Assembly: GCA_029378245.1 (NCBI GenBank)
Contig: JARKIF010000013.1
Coordinates: 682,001-746,000 of the forward strand
From: Roridomyces roridus
Lineage: Eukaryota; Basidiomycota; Agaricomycetes; Agaricales; Mycenaceae
Direction: 5' to 3'
Length of the DNA: 64,000 nt
Made by a program: the position numbers and the translations under genes. Positions 33,857-45,840 of this stretch are shown here, one piece after another (position 1 is the stretch's first letter; each line of letters starts with the position of its first letter). The notes under the pieces are model-generated. The model was not told the DNA's origin. It was given only the letters and a program-made list of their open reading frames with translations, and did not search any database.

Positions 33857-34099
33857 CTAGCCAAAGATGGAGTGGAAGGTGTCGAATTCCTCTGAGGGAC
33901 AAGTGCCGCTCACTACGGACGTCGCGATCAGAAACGGACTATGAACTGAAGATGCCGAATTTGACTAACCTCCGGTCTTGGAGCACGGCTGCTCACGCTT
34001 CATCCCCGAGATCGCGGCCGACGGCTGGCCAGGACTTGGAGCAGCGACGACAGCGAGTGCGATCGATAGTGCAAGGATTATGTGTTTGATGAACAACAT
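33857..34099 (-). CDS. Small secreted peptide (about 61 residues)
   Basis: From ATG 34099 the protein begins MLFIKHIILALSIALAVVA, a strong signal peptide with a likely cut after AVVAA. A 57-bp intron (GTTAGT…TAG) follows CSKTG, and the second exon ends SIFG with TAG at 33857-33859. The mature part is short, has two cysteines and a Lys-Arg pair (MKREQP) that may be a processing site. Fungal small secreted proteins of this kind can be effectors, pheromone-like or of unknown role. The gene is too small for confident calling by coding statistics alone; the signal peptide and the clean splice support it. Confidence 0.5.
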
Positions 34100-35018
34100 G
34101 TGGCGAGTGAGGGGAAGTTGAGTTGGTCTATGTTGGGATATACACTTGGGACTGCGTCCTATTTTATACCGCAAGCCCTCGCTGAAAAATTGATGCGAAC
34201 ACGGGCAAAGTGTCCAGCTTACCCGGGCTACTACCCGGGGTTGGTCCGCCTATTTATATTTGACCCAGGCCACACTCAGAATGTTGAGTGGACTGCTGTC
34301 AGATTCTCCCTGAGCTCAAAGCAGTACAGATTTTCAGAGAATGGGACAGGCAGGTACGGGGCTCCACCCGAGTATCCTAAATCTGCGGGCGGTGTCATAA
34401 AAATCCGGACGTCGTTTATGTAGCTCGTCGGCCAATCATGTTTGTGCCTCGCCGTGACAGGTGCTGTACGTCGATATCCAACTGGCCAGAACGGGAATAT
34501 TCAACACAAACTCGGATCCAGGCGAACTGTCGGCGGAGTGAATGGTGTGGTTTAGCGGTGTTCCCTTCGCGTGGGTATTCATTCATTCCAACAAGCGATC
34601 CATATTCACTGCCCGTCTATGACAATCGGCACAGGCGGGACGCAGGTAAACGTCTGTGTGTGGCGTTGTAATCCCGATTCACAAGAAAGGCGAGGGAGAC
34701 GCACAGCAGGCTCTGGAAGCATCGTAAACCCAGCGGCGGACCCGAATGTACTCTGTCCCCATATGAAGAAGGCATCTACACGATGGTCAGTCCTGGCAGA
34801 CCCCAACGTCATACTGGGCAGGCAACTCACGATTGTAAATGTCATAATGTTCGATTGGGTTGAAGGGGGAAAGGGGAACCGGGGCAAGCAGACGTATTTG
34901 ATCGGGTTTTGAATTACGAACGCGAATGGGCAATGAATGGGCTAGAGCAAGGCGAGAGGAACTTAGTCGGGGAGATCACCTCTCTGATGCCATAGACGGA
35001 ATGATACAACTTGAAGTA
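34100..35018. other. Intergenic stretch
   Basis: A minus-strand open frame at 34606-34887 and a plus-strand one at 34082-34423 have no recognisable features. A spliced small gene here cannot be excluded, but I cannot support one. Confidence 0.4.
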
Positions 35019-37652
35019 CTACACAGCATCACGCAGGGCGAGTCCAAGGGCAACAAGAATGAGAAAGAACTGAACTTGAATGATGACCATTCCAGTGCGT
35101 GAGGTTTCAATGTCGTTGAGCTGGTTCGAAGGGACGGAGACTGGGGGAGATGAGCTCAGAGATAGAATTTGTTAAAGGCTTTTGAATGACACTTACGCTC
35201 GCCAGAATCATTGATGTCTCGGTTGTAACTGGCTGCTTCAAGTGGCAGTGAGTCGAGAGGACTGTTACCAGCGCCGACTGCCGCCAGGGCGTCACTTTCT
35301 GGGGCCCAAAAGGATCAAAACAGGAGCATCATGAGGTAGGGGATACTCGCCGTCATTCTCTGACTGGCAGTCAGCGCGTCCCGTTGGGCTTTGGCGAGGT
35401 GAACTTTCGTTAGAATCGTCATAGTCATCCTCTGCTTCAAGTTCCCTCGCTATTACTCTCTCAGATGAAAGATTTACATTTACTGCAATGACTCACAATG
35501 CGCCTGGAAATCCTCCCTGCTACAAGCCAATTCATAGAGTGGACATCCCAGTTCAATCGCCACATCAAACCCATCCGGGTCATAACCTTTCGCAGTATGA
35601 AATTGGCGGATTCCCTCGTAAACGGTTTCGCTCCAATACAGTGCCATTACCCGCAGTTCGAGTTGAATTTGCGGGAATCCCAGACTTCTGGCCTCTTCCA
35701 CAGTAAGCCGCTCTGCGCCTGATGGATCGGTCAACCAGTATGCGGGGGAGTCAGGCCCAGTGTCACGTCGAAAGTTATCGACGGGACCCAGAAAGAGATA
35801 TCCCGTGGGCACATCTTCAAGTGGGCCCAAAAAAGTCAGCGAGTGTCGTACAGTGTGAATCAGGACTGTGCGGGAAATTGAGTTTTATTCGTAGCTGTCC
35901 AGTAATATACGCCCTCACCATATTCTCCAAAGTACATAGGACTCGATGTCGAGGGCAGTGAAAAAATGCCAGGCTTGTGCAAGCCAACCATTGTCTGGAT
36001 CGTCGGAAACCACGATGTCGTAGGAATAGTTGTCAATAACGTAGGCAGAGTCGATACTAGATCAATTTATCAGCTGGAACGGTGGGACCGAGACAAGAGG
36101 TCCTACCGAATCCAACCGCGTGGCAAAATCACAACTCCTTCGTCGGACATTAACCTACAGAGTAGATCTGAGACGACGGTGGCAAATGATGGACATGGAC
36201 GAACGGGGACCAAAAGTCCTCGGTGTGAGGATCCTCCGCGCACCAGCCGTGACGCAAAATACTCGGATTTGGAACGAACGCAATTGCAAAGGGTTGGTCA
36301 AATTCGTCCCAAGGTGCGTGGAAGACAGACCCGAGCAGGATCTGTGTCTCAGGTGGAGCGGTGAACCAGTGGTGCATAACGAGGTTCCGAGCGCAAATTG
36401 GATGATACGACTGCATCGACATTGAGTTGAATATGTCTGATGCTGACAAAGGTGTAAGGAGGGAGAGAGTTGACTGGGGCTCGCGAAATATGAGTTTTCC
36501 AGAGGAGATAGAAAGGTTCTCCACGATGTGGGTGCTGTGAGTTCCAGGTGGAGAATCCCTTTGGATGGTCGGATCCATGCCGTGTAGTCGTCCCAGGACT
36601 ATAAAGGTCTAAACGCCGGTGAGCAACAACAATCTGATGTTCAATACCATTGTTACTTATTACATACCAGTGCTCGTCCTGAAACGGAGGCCATATAGCG
36701 ATAGGCTTTCTACAGCACAAAGATTAGATAGCTAGCGAGCGGAAGGTACTCGATAGTTATCAACTGACTTGCAGTTGTTCATTCTAAAGGTGCTGAGATG
36801 TGAAAAATGCCGCTTCAGCCAAACACGTACCAGGCATGCACACAAAGATACTTGCGAGAAGTGCGATTGGTCGTATTGCTGCCGAAAGTTTCTCCATGGT
36901 ACCAGATCTAATATCGATTATATTCCAACATTGTAGGAGCCGAAATACCGACCATCATGGAAAATCAAAGCATGAATCCCACCGGCGGAGTGCCCTAAAC
37001 CGAATAGCTGCAGAAAAAATGGATGCCCGCAAAAAAAACATCAGTTTTTCTTTCTTCGCAAGTGCAGCGTATTCTCACCGAAGGTGGGAATATCGAGATA
37101 TTTCCATTTTCCATGCCTAGTATGAGAAATATGTATCCGGCCACAGGGGGAAGTAGCGACGGAAGTGACTATAGTAACTTACCTTTTCAGCATCGGGGCC
37201 CTCGAGCAAGACCGCTGTCATTGGAGTCTGCGAGCCCATAATCTCGGCGGAGTACAGAGTCCGTCGCACACATGTCCGAGCTTGACGTTGGCGACCGACA
37301 TTCGACCGTATTTCGGTATTGAAAATGAGCTCGCCGATCGGTATCTCGCGAAAGTCTTTCAGGTACAGTCAGTTGGATGAAACAGGTATGAGCGACTGCA
37401 GTACGCACTGGATGGTTTGCTCGGAGGGGGATTGTTGATGTTGGTAAAATTTCCGCCTTGGATGACAAAGTTACTTGCGTGCGCGAAGAGAGCCCCGATG
37501 GAGCTGTATCCCCGGCTCCCGGTCATCGCCTGGCTAGTCGAGGGACTTGATAGCACGTACGGCTCTGAAGCAGCGTCACTTTCGCCGCTGCGCACAAGTT
37601 GAGCACGGCATTGGGAGTCGACGAGTGGATTCATGATGGTGGTAGGAAGCAA
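35019..37652 (-). pseudogene. Agaricomycete kinase-like protein with C-terminal hydrophobic tail, probably decaying
   Basis: Reading from 37652 (MLPTTIMNPLVDSQ), exons include SNFVIQGGNFTNINN; DFREIPIGELIFNTEIRSN with VRRTLYSAEIMGSQTPMTAVLLEG, resembling the N-lobe beta-strands of a protein kinase; then AWKMEISRYSHLR and HPFFLQLFGLGHSAGGIHAL, resembling the region after helix C. Later exons carry FTALDIESYVLWRI, GYLFLGPVDNF, YWLTDPSGAERLTVEEARSLGFP and CPLYELAC. The end is an acidic linker and a hydrophobic tail (VIIQVQFFLILVALGLAL) with stop at 35019-35021. At the junction before HPFFLQL the expected 3' splice AG is absent (the sequence reads TTTTGCGGG), and catalytic-loop motifs are not visible, so it is either a pseudokinase-like protein with a moved splice site or a pseudogene. 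Confidence 0.5.
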
Positions 37653-38261
37653 GCCGGGAATGCTGTGTCACGGATGCTGTGTATAGAATAAGCATCTTCG
37701 CCGTTGGAATCATTAGAGGTACAACCAGTGATGCCCATCAACGATCCGTGTTCTAGTAACGGCTGGCAAGCTTCAAGGGGCTTACATACCTTTCTCATTC
37801 ATGTTTCCCAAGCAGCCCATCTCCCCGATAAGTCTCAGGCACGGCGATATTTTCTGCAAGTCCGCCGCCGCGTGTTTGAACCAAGTTTGAACCTTTCCCG
37901 CGTGATATGATGTGTGAACATCGTGTCCGACACGGGTATCCGCTGTCCGCACCAAGTTTGCTTGGCTCTTTCAAAAGGATTCATCGGGACACGCAGCGGG
38001 GGGCCGCGCGTCGATGTCTCACACTCGGGTCTAACTATGTCGGGTTTCTAGATATAGCATTGTGTCCCCGTATACGTGAGACTCGGAGGCTGTTGAGGCG
38101 GGAGACGGAACCTCTGTGAATCTGTGCAAGTATGTATTATGTGTGTGTGGCACTATCAGAACCTCAACAGTCAATCGGCCAACAATCGGCTGTCCCTCCC
38201 ATCAGTGATGAAACATCGACAGGCGTGACACGTGTGACCCTCGTCTTTTTAACCATCCACC
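37653..38261. other. Intergenic stretch upstream of AP-2 sigma
   Basis: No gene recognised. It includes the 5' regions of the divergent kinase-like gene and the adaptin gene. Confidence 0.5.
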
Positions 38262-38985
38262 ATGATTCGATTTATCCTTGTTCAGGTCCGGTTACGGCGC
38301 ACTGAATCAAGACTGCCACGAGCTGACACTTTGAATCCCTCAGAATCGACAGGGCAAGACCCGCTTGTCCAAGTGGTATGTGCCGTACGACGATGACGAG
38401 AAGGTCAGATACCGCAGAGACCCTTCGTCATACCACAGCTCATGCCGTCCAGGTTCATCTACGCGGCGAGGTGCATCGGCTAGTTGCGCCCAGGGACCAG
38501 TCCAACTTTGTCGAGGTGGGTAGAATCTAGGCCATCGCCCATCAGCTCAATTCTATCCCCCAATAGTTCCGGAACTACAAGATCGTCTACCGCCGGTAGG
38601 CAGGCCTGTTCTTCTGTGTCTGTGTTGATGCAAACGACAACGAGGTGGGTCTCTCCTCCATTCGGTCCATCGTTCCTACATCCATCGACAGTTGGCGTAC
38701 TTAGAGGCAATTCACTTCTTTGTCGAGGTCTTGGGTCCGTCGCTATATATGTGACCATACAGTATTCTCACGAGCCTCCACAGACACCTTCTTCGACAAC
38801 GTATGCGAGCTAGACCTCGTCTTCAATTTTTACAAGGTACGTCCGTATATTTGCAAGCCTTTCTTTTTCTCCAGTACGGCAAGGTGTATGCCATCGTGGA
38901 TGAAATTTTCTTGGCAGGGGAGATCGAGGCGACGAGTAAAGACGTGATCCTGGCGAGGCTGGAGGAACTCGAGAAGCTGGAGTAA
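38262..38985 (+). CDS. APS2: AP-2 clathrin adaptor sigma subunit, with an in-frame TAG
   Basis: Seven exons from 38262 (MIRFILVQ, then NRQGKTRLSKWYVPYDDDEK, FRNYKIVYRR, AGLFFCVCVDANDNE, LAYLEAIHFFVEVLD, FFDNVCELDLVFNFYK, VYAIVDEIFLAGEI) to TAA at 38983-38985. This is the full small-adaptin fold at the normal length of about 143 residues. The sigma subunit is part of the AP-2 core that recruits clathrin and cargo at the plasma membrane. One codon is abnormal: after IVYRR the conserved Tyr is replaced by TAG (38597-38599; TAC would restore the family residue). Everything else, including all splice sites, is intact. The final intron offers two 3' sites 9 bp apart (CAG at 38878, AAG at 38882-38886 region), the second giving the family-standard FYK-VYA. 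Confidence 0.85.
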
Positions 38986-39829
38986 GCGGTGGTACTGCGG
39001 TGCGTTTGATACTTTTTCTCACCCGGCGTCCCAATGTGGTCAGTTTTCATTGCACGCAGGTGTTTTTTTGACACTCCATACCCCACATGTACTCGAGCCG
39101 GCATCCTCATATTGTCGCGCCAGTCTCGTTCCTTCAGGCCATGCAAGAACCCAACCGATTCTGGAAACAATGCCCGGTCCGCATGTCAGTGCTTCTCCAT
39201 CCACAACCTTGAATTGCCGGCAACGGTTTCCACGACCTCGGGGGCCTGTCTATTCCACGCCGACAGTTGGGTCGATTCTTGGTCGATTCTCCCAGAGTCT
39301 CCCAGACGACCGCAGCCCGGAATGTCCGCCCAGGGCCACGCGAGACTCGCGTGGTTGCTACTCGTCCAAATTGCCCTCCCCGGAAAGGAACATTCTCCCA
39401 CGTCCCGCTGATGTCGAGTCCTGCTCTCGGTCATCATCAACATATACTTATCCGAAAAGCCTCCGCTCCGTCGTAAGCGAAATCTTCGATTTTCTCGAGC
39501 CTCACATAAATAGGACCCGAAGCTCCCCCGTATGCTTTTCACTGCCGGTAGAAAAGCCGCCGTGCACTTTTGTTTCCTCTTCCCTTCCAGCCAGCTCGTT
39601 CATCAAGTTCGGCCACCACGACACTCGTTCCGCCCCACGGTCTTTGTCTGCCTTTCGTCCTTATTGTCCGGGCGGCGATTTATTGAGAGTCGACCCACCA
39701 TTTTCCCGTTCTCTCCCAGCGTCCACTCCAGCCTTTCCCACAGTAGTTTCCCTCCATTGGTGCGCTCCATCCTCGTTGTGAAATCATCCACCGACATCGT
39801 CTGACACAGCAGGGGGATGGCTTAATCTG
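38986..39829. other. Intergenic, pyrimidine-rich leader region
   Basis: A 243-codon open frame (39050-39781) crosses this stretch but consists of low-complexity Ser/Pro/Arg typical of C/T-rich promoter DNA, so it is not called. It probably contains the promoter of the gene at 39830. Confidence 0.5.
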
Positions 39830-41048
39830 ATGGACGTCTCACCCGAAGTCTACCGCGACATCGTACGCAATGTCGGGAGACGGAGTGACATCGCTACGCT
39901 CGCCCGTGTCTGCAAAGGCTTCCGGATCGCCGCCCAACGCGCGCTTTACAACACCCTTATCGTCGGCGAGGCAGACGTCGAGCTCTGCGGCACACTCGTC
40001 ACCTCACCACGGCTCGCATCGCTCGTGATCGCACTCACAGTGCAGATGGGACGCTTGGAGGAAGAAGAGGATGAGGAGGATGACGCTCCTGTGGAAGAAA
40101 CCGAGGCAGAGGAGCGGACCACGAGGAGTAGTTCCGACCGACGGCGCAGCGGTGAGAAGTCCTCTCCCAGTCCAAACCCCGCTTGGACTACCATTGCAGG
40201 CGCGCTGCGCAATACAACGCGTCTCCGCCACCTGACGGTCGACATCGCAGATCTCGCGGATTTTCCGAACGCGTGGGTTCTCGCTGGATGTACTTTCCAG
40301 CTGCATACGTTTCACTGCGATTTCGACTGGGACCAACCGCTTCTCGAGTTCCTGGCCACACAAACGGAGCTACACGACCTTTTTATCCGGGATTACGTTG
40401 ACCTTGGGACCGCTCAATCGCCCACACTCCCATCCCTTAGTGCCCTAGAATGCACGTTCACAGAGGCTGCCGCGACACTTACCCCGGGTCGCCCGATTTC
40501 CCGCCTAAAAACGTGTTTCTCGCACACAGACGCTGTGGGGCGGCGTGCGGAGTTGGTGGCTGTTCTCGCGGCTCTCCGTCTTTCAACAGGTCCCATCTAC
40601 GCGCTTGACATTGCCGATGGCATTTACACGGAGCCCGCCTCGATGGAGCTCCTGCATAAAATAGCGCATACACCGGCTACAGCCAGCGAGCTCCGCTATT
40701 TAGGCACGCTTGCTCTCCCCGTTGGCGGGCGGAAGGTGTGTCATTGTCTCCCATGAAACTCTTTCTGTTTCGCTAATCCGAATCGTGCAGCGCCTCCAAT
40801 TCTATGGGCTGCTGATGCGCCTGCGGCGATTGCGCTGCCTCGAAGTGGACATTAGCCAGTGGAGTCCACCGCCGACCTCATCCCCGGCTCTACGCGCGTT
40901 GGCAGCAGAACTGCGGCTCTACTGTCCCGACGTGTCTACCGTCGTATTCGTACACGAATTCGAGCGCACGGTCGTCAACACCACGCTCGGGTCTGTCCTC
41001 AAAATCGACGACGCAGCCGCACCTGAATCGATGTGGCGCGAAATCTAA
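39830..41048 (+). CDS. F-box-like protein
   Basis: Two exons: from 39830 (MDVSPEVYRDIVRNVG) and from about 40792 after an intron GTGTGT…CAG, ending TAA at 41046-41048; about 385 residues. The first 45 residues (LPEVY-like start, SDIATLARVCKGFRIAAQRALYNTL) match the F-box helix-loop pattern of Agaricomycetes. An acidic loop (EEEEDEEDDAPVEETEAEE) separates it from leucine-spaced segments (LRHLTVDIADL, LHDLFIRDYVDLG, LRRLRCLEVDISQW) that suggest degenerate LRRs. F-box proteins select substrates for SCF ubiquitin ligases; the target here is unknown. Such genes are greatly expanded in mushroom genomes. Confidence 0.75.
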
Positions 41049-42347
41049 TTTAACCTGAGAAGGTTTGTCTATAATCCCGTCTCGTGACGCTCCCTACGCA
41101 CGGAACGGATGACCACGGACTTGACGGCAAGGACCCTTTCACGCTCCCTCAAATAAGCTTCACCCAATTATACATCATCCGCTGTTTTCTTCATATTCGT
41201 ACATACGCGTATCTTTGGACCAAGTACTAATTAACTGTTGTTGTGGGCCATCTCTTTTGTTCGTGCACTGTATTTTTACTATGCTTTGTATATCATGTAT
41301 TTCTATACGATATGTGGGTCGTAGACCTGACTTGACGAATGGACTGTTTCGTACGTACCCCCGATAAAATTCGGAGCGAAGATGACGGAGTCTTGAATTC
41401 TCGACAGATCCGGGCTCAGCACCCGTCGTTTGAGAACCTTCCCCGCACTAAAGGTTGGATTCATCACCTCGCTTGGAAAATGAATGGCATACGACCACAC
41501 GGTACCGTATACAGACTGCGAGCGGAAGCCGACTTGGGGCATGCAAATCTGCCCCGTACATGTGCTTCAGAGTGATTGACAGTGTTCATTTCCTTAAGGC
41601 AAACTTCCGAGTATAGAGAACCTGAACGTTCTGCAATAGTATCATCCGAAGTTTAGCACCAAGCCAACCAGGATGTCATCTCTCCGAATGGCTGGCCACA
41701 CTCCAGGCTCCGAGCGAATCCCCACGACCAACGCTGAACCACTGGATGATTCTCCGTTCAATAGCGGAACGCGGGAAGGTCGGAGTATTGATCCCCCATG
41801 CGGTTCCCCGGCTTTTTGGCGCGCTGTCAGTCAGTGGCGATCGTACGTTCAGCATCCGAGACCCCGGCGAGGAATTAGCTCAATTGTTGGCGATTCGGCC
41901 CCGTGAATGAAAATCGGGAAGGTGAAATCCATCAGGTATGTGCATGAGGGCTGGGGCGTGAGATTTGCGAATTCTCGTCCGCAGGTCGTCTAACTCTAAG
42001 CCAGGTATACATTGGGTTGAACTTGTAGCGGAGGGTTCTTTGAAGCGCGCCACACGAGGAAATTGCAAAGTCAGTCAGTTCGCAATCGACGCCGATCTTT
42101 GTACGGATGGAGTGTTGGTTCAACCTTTTCCCAGACATTACACAAACCTTACGCGCTACATCTCGGACGATGACATACCTGATACGCACAATTCCTTGCT
42201 GAAACTCGTTGTACACCCAGTGTGAGCGGCAGAGCCGCGAACGAAGCGTAAACAAAGTAGTAGAATTACACCAAAGTTGAGGATACAGCCATATTCAGAC
42301 CCACCAGACATTGCTTGAATTGAACCCAGAGAAAAACGCTCCATCCA
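41049..42347. other. Intergenic stretch, nothing recognised
   Basis: Short open frames on both strands (for example 41673-41906 and 41965-42225) show neither domains nor consistent introns. Confidence 0.45.
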
Positions 42348-43199
42348 TCACACCGACTGTGTCTTCTGCGACAGCTTGCCTTGCTCCAGGCCCTCAAACA
42401 AATTCGCCTTGGACTTGGTGCAATGGAAAGCGGAGCGGTAGATCTTCCACGCCGCCTCGATGCCTGGTAGCGATACCGGTTAAATCAGCCCTTTGCGCCA
42501 GAGAAGTCAAACTTGAAAGCAACGCACATATGAGAATATTCGCGATGGGGAGGATGAATGTGTGTGCCCCGATGGACGCGCATTTGAGATTGGTCGCGAA
42601 CCCGAGGGGCGCGTCCGCACAAGCTGATATCAGTCGCCAAAATGGGCTTGTCGGCATCCGCATTAACAGCATCCCGGCGCCTGTAGCAATTGGTAAGGAT
42701 TATAAGGGAGAGGGAAAGAGAGAGCGAGAAACCTAGATAGAGCCAAAATACAGCCGCGCACGCGAGGAGTGCTATGTGCGAGCTGGGGTGGTTGAGGGAT
42801 GATTTGGATTTGGAGCCCGTGGTGCAGATTCTGCCTCTCAAATGTCAGAATGGTTTGACTTATACAGGTAGTAAAGGAAACGCACATTATGAGCCAGTAG
42901 ACGCAAGTTGTCGTGGACGTCACGAGAATCATGCCCAGAAACCCGACGATCGCTACAAGTTCTCGTCTTTAGCGAGGGTCATCGGTGAGGAACGAGGTAC
43001 CCACTGGGTCCGGGAGTCCCATCCTGCAAATGCTCCGGGCGCGTGGGGAAAAGGGGTATGAGGAGGCACGCCGAGACAATTTGGAGCAGCGCGATCGCAA
43101 GGCCTGAATCTGGTATATATTGAGCATCTTCACGACATAGTCCACGGCGAGATGGAATGAATGGGACGGAGACTTACAGCTGAGTACCGGGATGGACAT
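42348..43199 (-). CDS. Four-helix membrane protein, MARVEL-like architecture
   Basis: Six short exons from 43199 (MSIPVLS). Joining GTAAGT…CAG, GTGGGT…TAG, GTGCGT…GAG, GTTTCT…CAG and GTGCGT…CAG introns keeps one frame. Helices follow in order: GLAIALLQIVSACLLIPLF, IVGFLGMILVTSTTTCVYWLI, IALLACAAVFWLYLGAGMLL and FATNLKCASIGAHTFILPIANI. The basic C-terminus (AAWKIYRSAFHCTKSK…) ends in TGA at 42348-42350. Size (about 190 residues) and four-helix layout resemble MARVEL-domain or small tetraspan membrane proteins. No function is assigned. The complete gene is invisible in single open frames because of its short exons. Confidence 0.65.
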
Positions 43200-44611
43200 G
43201 GAAGGGAGAGTGAAGGGTGAAATATAGGGGAAATGAGACGATCGTGCTCAGGCCCGAGATCAGGGGCAGGTAAGTATGTCAGTCTAAGGGGGGATGGGAC
43301 GGAATCGAAAATTGACACCACCGGGTTTTCATACAAGGCGCCGAAAGCCTTGGACCTGCAAGAGAGTGTGGTAGATCACGAGGCACGAAGAAAGATATTC
43401 GCCCAAATTCCATTGAGCAGTTCCCGCTGTGCTTCTCACCATTGCTTCTTCGGCCTTGCAGTGTTGGACTCGGAGGAGTTGCGCGGAGAGACTGACAACT
43501 GTAGGGTGTGAATTGGGTGTGAAGAGGAAGCCTACACGTGGGACAACAGATCTGGAGTACCTGCGTCTTGGAAGGCCTACCGCACAGCGATGTCGATATG
43601 TGGGTACTTTGTGGGCCGAGGTTGCACAGAAGGCGCACTTGCGATGTGAAGATGGTGGTGCAGAAAAGTCTGGAACACCGCCACGGTCCCGGAAGCAATC
43701 CTTAGTCACAAAGTCACGGGATCAGTCTCTCTTCTCTTCCACCATCACCTCCGATGGCCTCAGACGACGGGCCAGCCACGATATCTCACCCATCCTCTTA
43801 TATACGACTCCCGCTTGAACTGAAACCCACGATCATCGAGCTCTTGCTGATGTCGGTCCCAGGTTCATCTCACTCGTAGTGTTATCCCACTTTCGGTGTG
43901 CCACGGATTGCTTGTCTCGGCCCTCAGTCTCGTCATCAACCTAATCCGTCGGTCTGGCGTCTGGCGCCCGTATAGATCTTCTGTGGAACAATGTCCAAGA
44001 TACCAACTCGAGTCGACCGGGAACGCTTCTACAGACAAAGGCGATGCTCTCAACGTGGAGGAAAACTGAAATCAAACATTTTTATTCATCACCACCTCCG
44101 TGTCCCTCAACATGGCCCTAATCTGCTCACTCGACCCCATGTCCATACACAGGGGCGTCTCGATATCGTCCTTTCAGTGGGTGAAGCCGCGATCCAACGA
44201 AAGATGGCTTGACTGGCATTCCTAACTTCTCCTCCTTCCAGCCTCATGTCATTCAACGACTCTCTCCTCCTCCCTTGATCCCTCTCCGCTTCCTCGGCGC
44301 GAACCGACTGGGTCTCTCGGGCACTTTGTGTTTCGCGGCCATAGTGCGGCGCTGGCTTGTCGAGGGCTAAGTGGTTTTAGACGCTGTTCCACACCGCCCG
44401 ATGAACTTCAATGCCCGCCGCAGTTGCTCAAGGGTTCCAAAAACTTCAATCACCGCCCGAAAGTTGTTGCATTCTTGAAATTCTGTTGTGGTTTCACACG
44501 TACTCGCAAACTCGGCGGTTCTCTGTCGCATTGGCCCGGGGATCCGGTCTCGGGGTTACACGCTCTCGGTATTTAAACAACGCATGACGTGGAATTTCTG
44601 TCTAGTCCCAC
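43200..44611. other. Intergenic stretch with possible F-box gene remains
   Basis: Around 43740-44230 the plus strand reads, with frame breaks, pieces that resemble the start of Agaricomycete F-box-type genes (PLELKPTIIELLL). No intact frame exists, so this is at most a fragment. Confidence 0.3.
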
Positions 44612-45840
44612 ATGTCGTTCCTCCACACATTGTGGATCACAGTAAAACTGATTCCGCTGCGTAAGACTATTTCATATCTTGCGTATCCACACGGCAGTCT
44701 CACACGCTAGATATAGCTTTCGTAGTCCTATGGAAGGTCCTCACGACCACGCACGCCTCATACAACAAGACGCGGAGCTTGCAACGCATTTGCGCTGACG
44801 CCACTTTCAGGTATAACCTCTCGACATTCACGATCCCCGAACTGCGGGCGACGCTGGGGAGTTCGCTGAAGGTGTACACGAAATGGGCCAAGGAGGCGAA
44901 TGTCCCGTCTGTCGTGGATGAGCTCGGTGAAGATGCGAGGCTGCTCTGGATTGGGCCGAAAAGGTTGGACCGCGTGATCCTCGTCGCTCACGGTCTGTCT
45001 CTTTCTCTCAGGTTGATCCAAATGAATGACGCCTCTTAGGCGGCGCCTTCGCATTACCCGCACTTCCTCCATACTTCACATTCTGGCATTACGTTCGCTT
45101 GGAGATGGAGAGGCAGGGAGTCGAGTGCGGAATCGCCATGTTGAGTTATTGCAAGTCGAAGTCAAACTTGATCGAAGCGGCGAAACTAACACTTTACCTC
45201 AACAGCTCTCTGGCCTGAAGCCTCTTTCCCCCAGCCCCTGAACCAACTACGCATGGCCGTCGCATTCCTCCTGAGTGCAGGCCTCCAGCCCCATCGCCTC
45301 CAACTCGCCGGTGACTCAGCCGGCGGAAACCTCACCATGCAACTCTTATCACACATCCTCCACCCGCACCCTAACGTCCCTCCTCTCACTCTGGTGGAAC
45401 CCATTTCAGCCGTACACCTCCTCTCACCCTGGGTCGGGCTTGTGGGCGAAACTGCATCTTGGGACGAAAACGCCTCGATCGATTGTACCTCTAAGGAGTG
45501 GTTGGTACGAATTGGCAGGGAGATCCTTAGTAAGGGGTTCGGAGAGGATGATACCTACAGGGCGTTCGCGGAGGCGTGCAAGGCTGACCCGACGTGGTTT
45601 CATGGCATCGAGCAATTGGTTAGTGGTTCGATTGTCATCACTGCCGGTGATAAGGAGTGTCTGCGGGACGATGTATTGAAATTCGGGGAGATTCTGGAGA
45701 GGCATCATCCGAAAGTTGAAGTTGTCGTCCAGCCGAGGGGTCTACATGACGATATGTTTCTAGATGCTGGAATCGGGAAGCCAGAGGTCGGTGTGTTGAC
45801 GCCGTTGATAATTGACCGTTTGTTGTCGGGGTTCAAATGA
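44612..45840 (+). CDS. Alpha/beta hydrolase (esterase/lipase-like)
   Basis: Starts at 44612 (MSFLHTLWITVKLIPL, a likely N-terminal membrane or signal anchor) and runs through four exons to TGA at 45838-45840. The hydrolase features are in order: oxyanion-hole HGG (VILVAHG joined across an intron to GGAFALP), YSLWPEASFPQPLNQL, the nucleophile elbow LAGDSAGGN, an Asp in SIVITAGDKE, and the His in PRGLHDDMF. The third intron (45151-45205) starts with GC instead of GT (GCAAGT…CAG), and using it restores the YSLWPE motif. Length about 340 residues fits the family. Substrate cannot be told from sequence; relatives act on acetyl or other carboxylic esters. Confidence 0.85.

Noticed and set aside
38594..38601. 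An 8-bp intron (GTAGGCAG) to remove the TAG in AP-2 sigma
   Set aside because: It has GT and AG ends but is far below a feasible intron length and would also shift the frame.
39050..39781. Plus-strand open frame of 243 codons
   Set aside because: C/T-rich upstream region of the F-box-like gene; the protein is low-complexity Ser/Pro/Arg without domains or conserved features.
43740..44230. F-box gene on the plus strand
   Set aside because: Only pieces of an F-box-like start are readable, with several frame breaks and no continuous gene.
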